From a virus: DNA of 30,999 nt. The notes below the pieces were generated by a model. It saw nothing but the letters and a program-made list of their open reading frames with translations. It was not told the DNA's origin and did no database searches. The stretch covers positions 1-30,999 of IMG/VR virus record IMGVR_UViG_3300021247_000331, one strand, 5' to 3'. Positions within the stretch are counted from its first letter, which is position 1; every line of letters begins with the position of its first letter. A program made the translations under genes and the position numbers. This document shows positions 29,797 to 30,999 of the stretch, piece by piece.

Positions 29797-29970
29797 TTAG
29801 TGATATTCTCCGTATTCGTAATATTCGTCGTAAAAGATTGTATAGTCTAAATGTGGATACATTTCAGAATATTTTCTTTGCTCTTGCTTTGCTTGTCTCT
29901 CGTTTAACAAGAGAATGAAAGGTCTTCCTTCCTCAAGCAGTACATATCTATTGTCCGGTATTTCCATCAT
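29797..29970 (-). CDS. Small Tyr/Glu-rich protein (57 aa)
   Basis: MMEIPDNRYVLLEEGRPFILLL... ending 'YDEYYEYGEYH'. It overlaps the upstream gene's end by 23 bp in another frame, with two ATGs at 29970 and 29967. The acidic, aromatic tail is unusual and could mimic DNA, as many small phage inhibitors do; this is only a thought. Confidence 0.55.
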   Translation of the reverse strand: MMEIPDNRYVLLEEGRPFILLLNERQAKQEQRKYSEMYPHLDYTIFYDEYYEYGEYH

Positions 29971-30118
29971 TATAGGTCTTTATGTTTATAATAGCAGTCT
30001 TTTTTTCTTTCTCTACTGGCTTAATATTGAATACTACTTCAATATGCGTTAGTTCTTTGTCTCTTCGATATACTTCCATCATTTCGTAGTATATCTCTTG
30101 GAATTGCTCACAAGTCAT
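29948..30118 (-). CDS. Small hypothetical protein (56 aa)
   Basis: MTCEQFQEIYYEMMEVYRR... with a charged helix at the start and strand-rich 'HIEVVFNIKPVEK' and 'TAIINIKTY'. The start overlaps the upstream stop by 1 bp (TAATG). Function unknown. Confidence 0.6.
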   Translation of the reverse strand: MTCEQFQEIYYEMMEVYRRDKELTHIEVVFNIKPVEKEKKTAIINIKTYNDGNTGQ

Positions 30119-30237
30119 TAGTTTTCGTATTCATATGCTTTACGACATTCTGCATTGCAATATGTCTTTTCGCAAGGTTCACCACAATAATAACATTCAT
30201 TCTCTAACTGATCCGGCTTTTCGGTATAGGTATCCAT
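30118..30237 (-). CDS. Zinc-finger-like micropeptide (39 aa)
   Basis: MDTYTEKPDQLENECYYCGE... with CxxC (15-18), C22, then CNAEC (27-31). Four to five closely spaced cysteines in 39 residues suggest one zinc-binding site, similar to the N-terminal finger of NinG. It overlaps both neighbours by 1 base. Function unknown. Confidence 0.65.
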   Translation of the reverse strand: MDTYTEKPDQLENECYYCGEPCEKTYCNAECRKAYEYEN

Positions 30238-30470
30238 TATTTTTGCTCTGATAAAACTATTTGAATACATCCATTTTGGTACTCGTGTTGAGTCTCATCA
30301 TCTGCGTATAAATAATCAATTTTGAAGAATCCTTTGTCAAGTAGATACTTCTCTAAATCCGGTGTATACCATCCTATAAATCTACCTTTACCGGATTGAA
30401 CATTGAAACAGAAAAAGTAATCTGTTATTAACTCTAAATTTTGTAACTGTTGTAAAACTAATGAAATCAT
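30237..30470 (-). CDS. Hypothetical protein (77 aa)
   Basis: Mixed alpha/beta: 'ISLVLQQLQNLELITDYFF', 'GKGRFIGWYTPDLEKYLLDKGFF', then an acidic loop and 'CIQIVLSEQ'. Preceded by a leader with CACTAAA 11 bases before the ATG. No family recognised. Confidence 0.65.
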   Translation of the reverse strand: MISLVLQQLQNLELITDYFFCFNVQSGKGRFIGWYTPDLEKYLLDKGFFKIDYLYADDETQHEYQNGCIQIVLSEQK

Positions 30471-30494
30471 AATGTTTGGTTTTTAGTGATTATT

Positions 30495-30695
30495 TTAAAA
30501 ATCTATTTCGTTATTTATTAAACTTTGTTCTATAAGAATTATTTTTTGTTCAGTTAAAAAACATTCTATTTCAAATCTACCTTTTATATTTTCAAGTCTA
30601 TTTTCTAATAGACATTCTTTTACGATTTCTAAATCTATTCTTGCTTGTTGTAGTTTTTCCAACAATGCTTCTCTGTGTTTTTTTTCTAATTCCAT
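30495..30695 (-). CDS. Small coiled-coil protein (66 aa)
   Basis: MELEKKHREALLEKLQQARI... is a continuous amphipathic, charged helix for most of its length, with one Cys near residue 28 and one near 45. The leader has CACTAAA close to the ATG. Function unknown. Confidence 0.65.
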   Translation of the reverse strand: MELEKKHREALLEKLQQARIDLEIVKECLLENRLENIKGRFEIECFLTEQKIILIEQSLINNEIDF

Positions 30696-30707
30696 TTTGT
30701 TTAGTGT

Positions 30708-30794
30708 TTAAAATAATATTCGTGTTATAAAATAAACTGCTATAAAAGCAAGTAAATAAATTTGATACTTTTGTTTTGATAAAAATGTTTTCAT
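30708..30794 (-). CDS. Single-pass membrane micropeptide (28 aa)
   Basis: MKTFLSKQKYQIYLLAFIAV... with a hydrophobic helix from about residue 11 to 24 and basic residues before it (K2, K7, K9) and after it (R25). It starts one base after the upstream stop. Very short, so expression is likely but unproved. It might act at the inner membrane early in infection. Confidence 0.45.
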   Translation of the reverse strand: MKTFLSKQKYQIYLLAFIAVYFITRILF

Positions 30795-30795
30795 A

Positions 30796-30999
30796 CTATT
30801 TTGAAAAAAAATTAACAACTTGTTTTTTAGTTTTGAATTTCAAGTTTAAATTTTCGCCTTGTGTAATGTGAAAAATTGAACCGTAAACTGTACTTTTTTC
30901 AGTATATCCTTTTGTTCTATAGACGATGAACATTTTATTGTCTATTTTCACTAATTCGTGAGTGAACATTTTGTGATTTCCATTTTTGTAATTTTCTAA
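30796..30999 (-). CDS. Edge-spanning early protein, main part
   Basis: Open from the right edge to the TAG at 30796, with no stop: 'LENYKNGNHKMFTHELVK', 'MFIVYRTKGYTEK', 'TVYGSIFHITQGENLNLKF' and a basic end. Joined to the ATG at 9 it gives about 70 residues beginning MKTLENYKNG. If the window were not circular, the internal ATG at 30969 (MFTHEL, 57 residues) could serve. First gene of the early operon. Function unknown. Confidence 0.65.
   Translation of the reverse strand, partial: LENYKNGNHKMFTHELVKIDNKMFIVYRTKGYTEKSTVYGSIFHITQGENLNLKFKTKKQVVNFFSK

Noticed and set aside
30757-30780. Plus-strand TAAATTTG and TACTTTTG boxes
   Set aside because: They fall in the 28-residue minus-strand gene and lead to no plus-strand gene or RNA.
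1-30999. CRISPR array, integrase, repressor or transposase
   Set aside because: No regularly spaced direct repeats, no tyrosine or serine recombinase motifs, and no clear repressor or insertion sequence were found on either strand.

Overview
The window looks like the complete genome of a small tailed phage (siphovirus-like) that infects a Bacteroidetes host, probably of the Flavobacteriia. It is AT-rich and has no clear Shine-Dalgarno sites. It carries a TTG-N19-TAnnTTTG promoter of the Bacteroidetes type, a DUF3127-like ssDNA-binding protein, and several protein types that I associate with flavobacterial phages. All coding sequence is on the minus strand, so transcription runs from high to low coordinates. 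The two ends of the window join in frame inside one small gene: an ATG at position 9 reads off the left edge and continues without a stop from position 30999. I therefore read the window as a 30,999-bp circular, or circularly permuted, genome.

Layout in order of transcription. (1) Early region: a promoter with an operator-like dyad (48-72) leads into the edge-spanning gene, then many small unknown ORFs, ERF annealing protein (29025-29606), an SSB-like protein (28664-29023), a DnaB-like helicase (27693-28604), and an ECF-like sigma factor (27136-27696). (2) An accessory stretch, 24746-27173, holds small unknown genes, a possible PD-(D/E)XK nuclease, and an attC-like inverted repeat next to an orphan gene. 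(3) Middle operon, from a strong promoter at 24699-24728: C5-cytosine methyltransferase, 5'-3' exonuclease, DnaA-domain-like protein, and a metallophosphoesterase broken by a frameshift. (4) Late region: terminase small and large subunits, a tail-chaperone pair joined by a likely -1 frameshift on nine T residues, neck genes, distal tail and hub proteins, tape measure, XkdF-like protease, scaffold, major capsid, tail tube, portal, head-tail adaptor, fibre genes, then lysis genes (two-TM holin, XhlA-like protein, candidate u-spanin, M15 endolysin). (5) A 535-bp non-coding stretch (1624-2158) with two candidate structured RNAs, then a short operon that ends with NinG and a strong terminator.

The genes form one lytic programme: recombination and replication (ERF, SSB, helicase, DnaA-like protein, exonuclease, NinG), modification (methyltransferase), a phage sigma factor, then packaging, assembly and lysis. 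I found a bipartite motif, TGCAA-N15/16-CGTTATA, in front of the protease, scaffold and post-tail-tube operons, and weaker copies near the tail and packaging genes. I suggest it is the late promoter of the phage sigma factor. I see no integrase, repressor, DNA polymerase, tRNA or CRISPR array.
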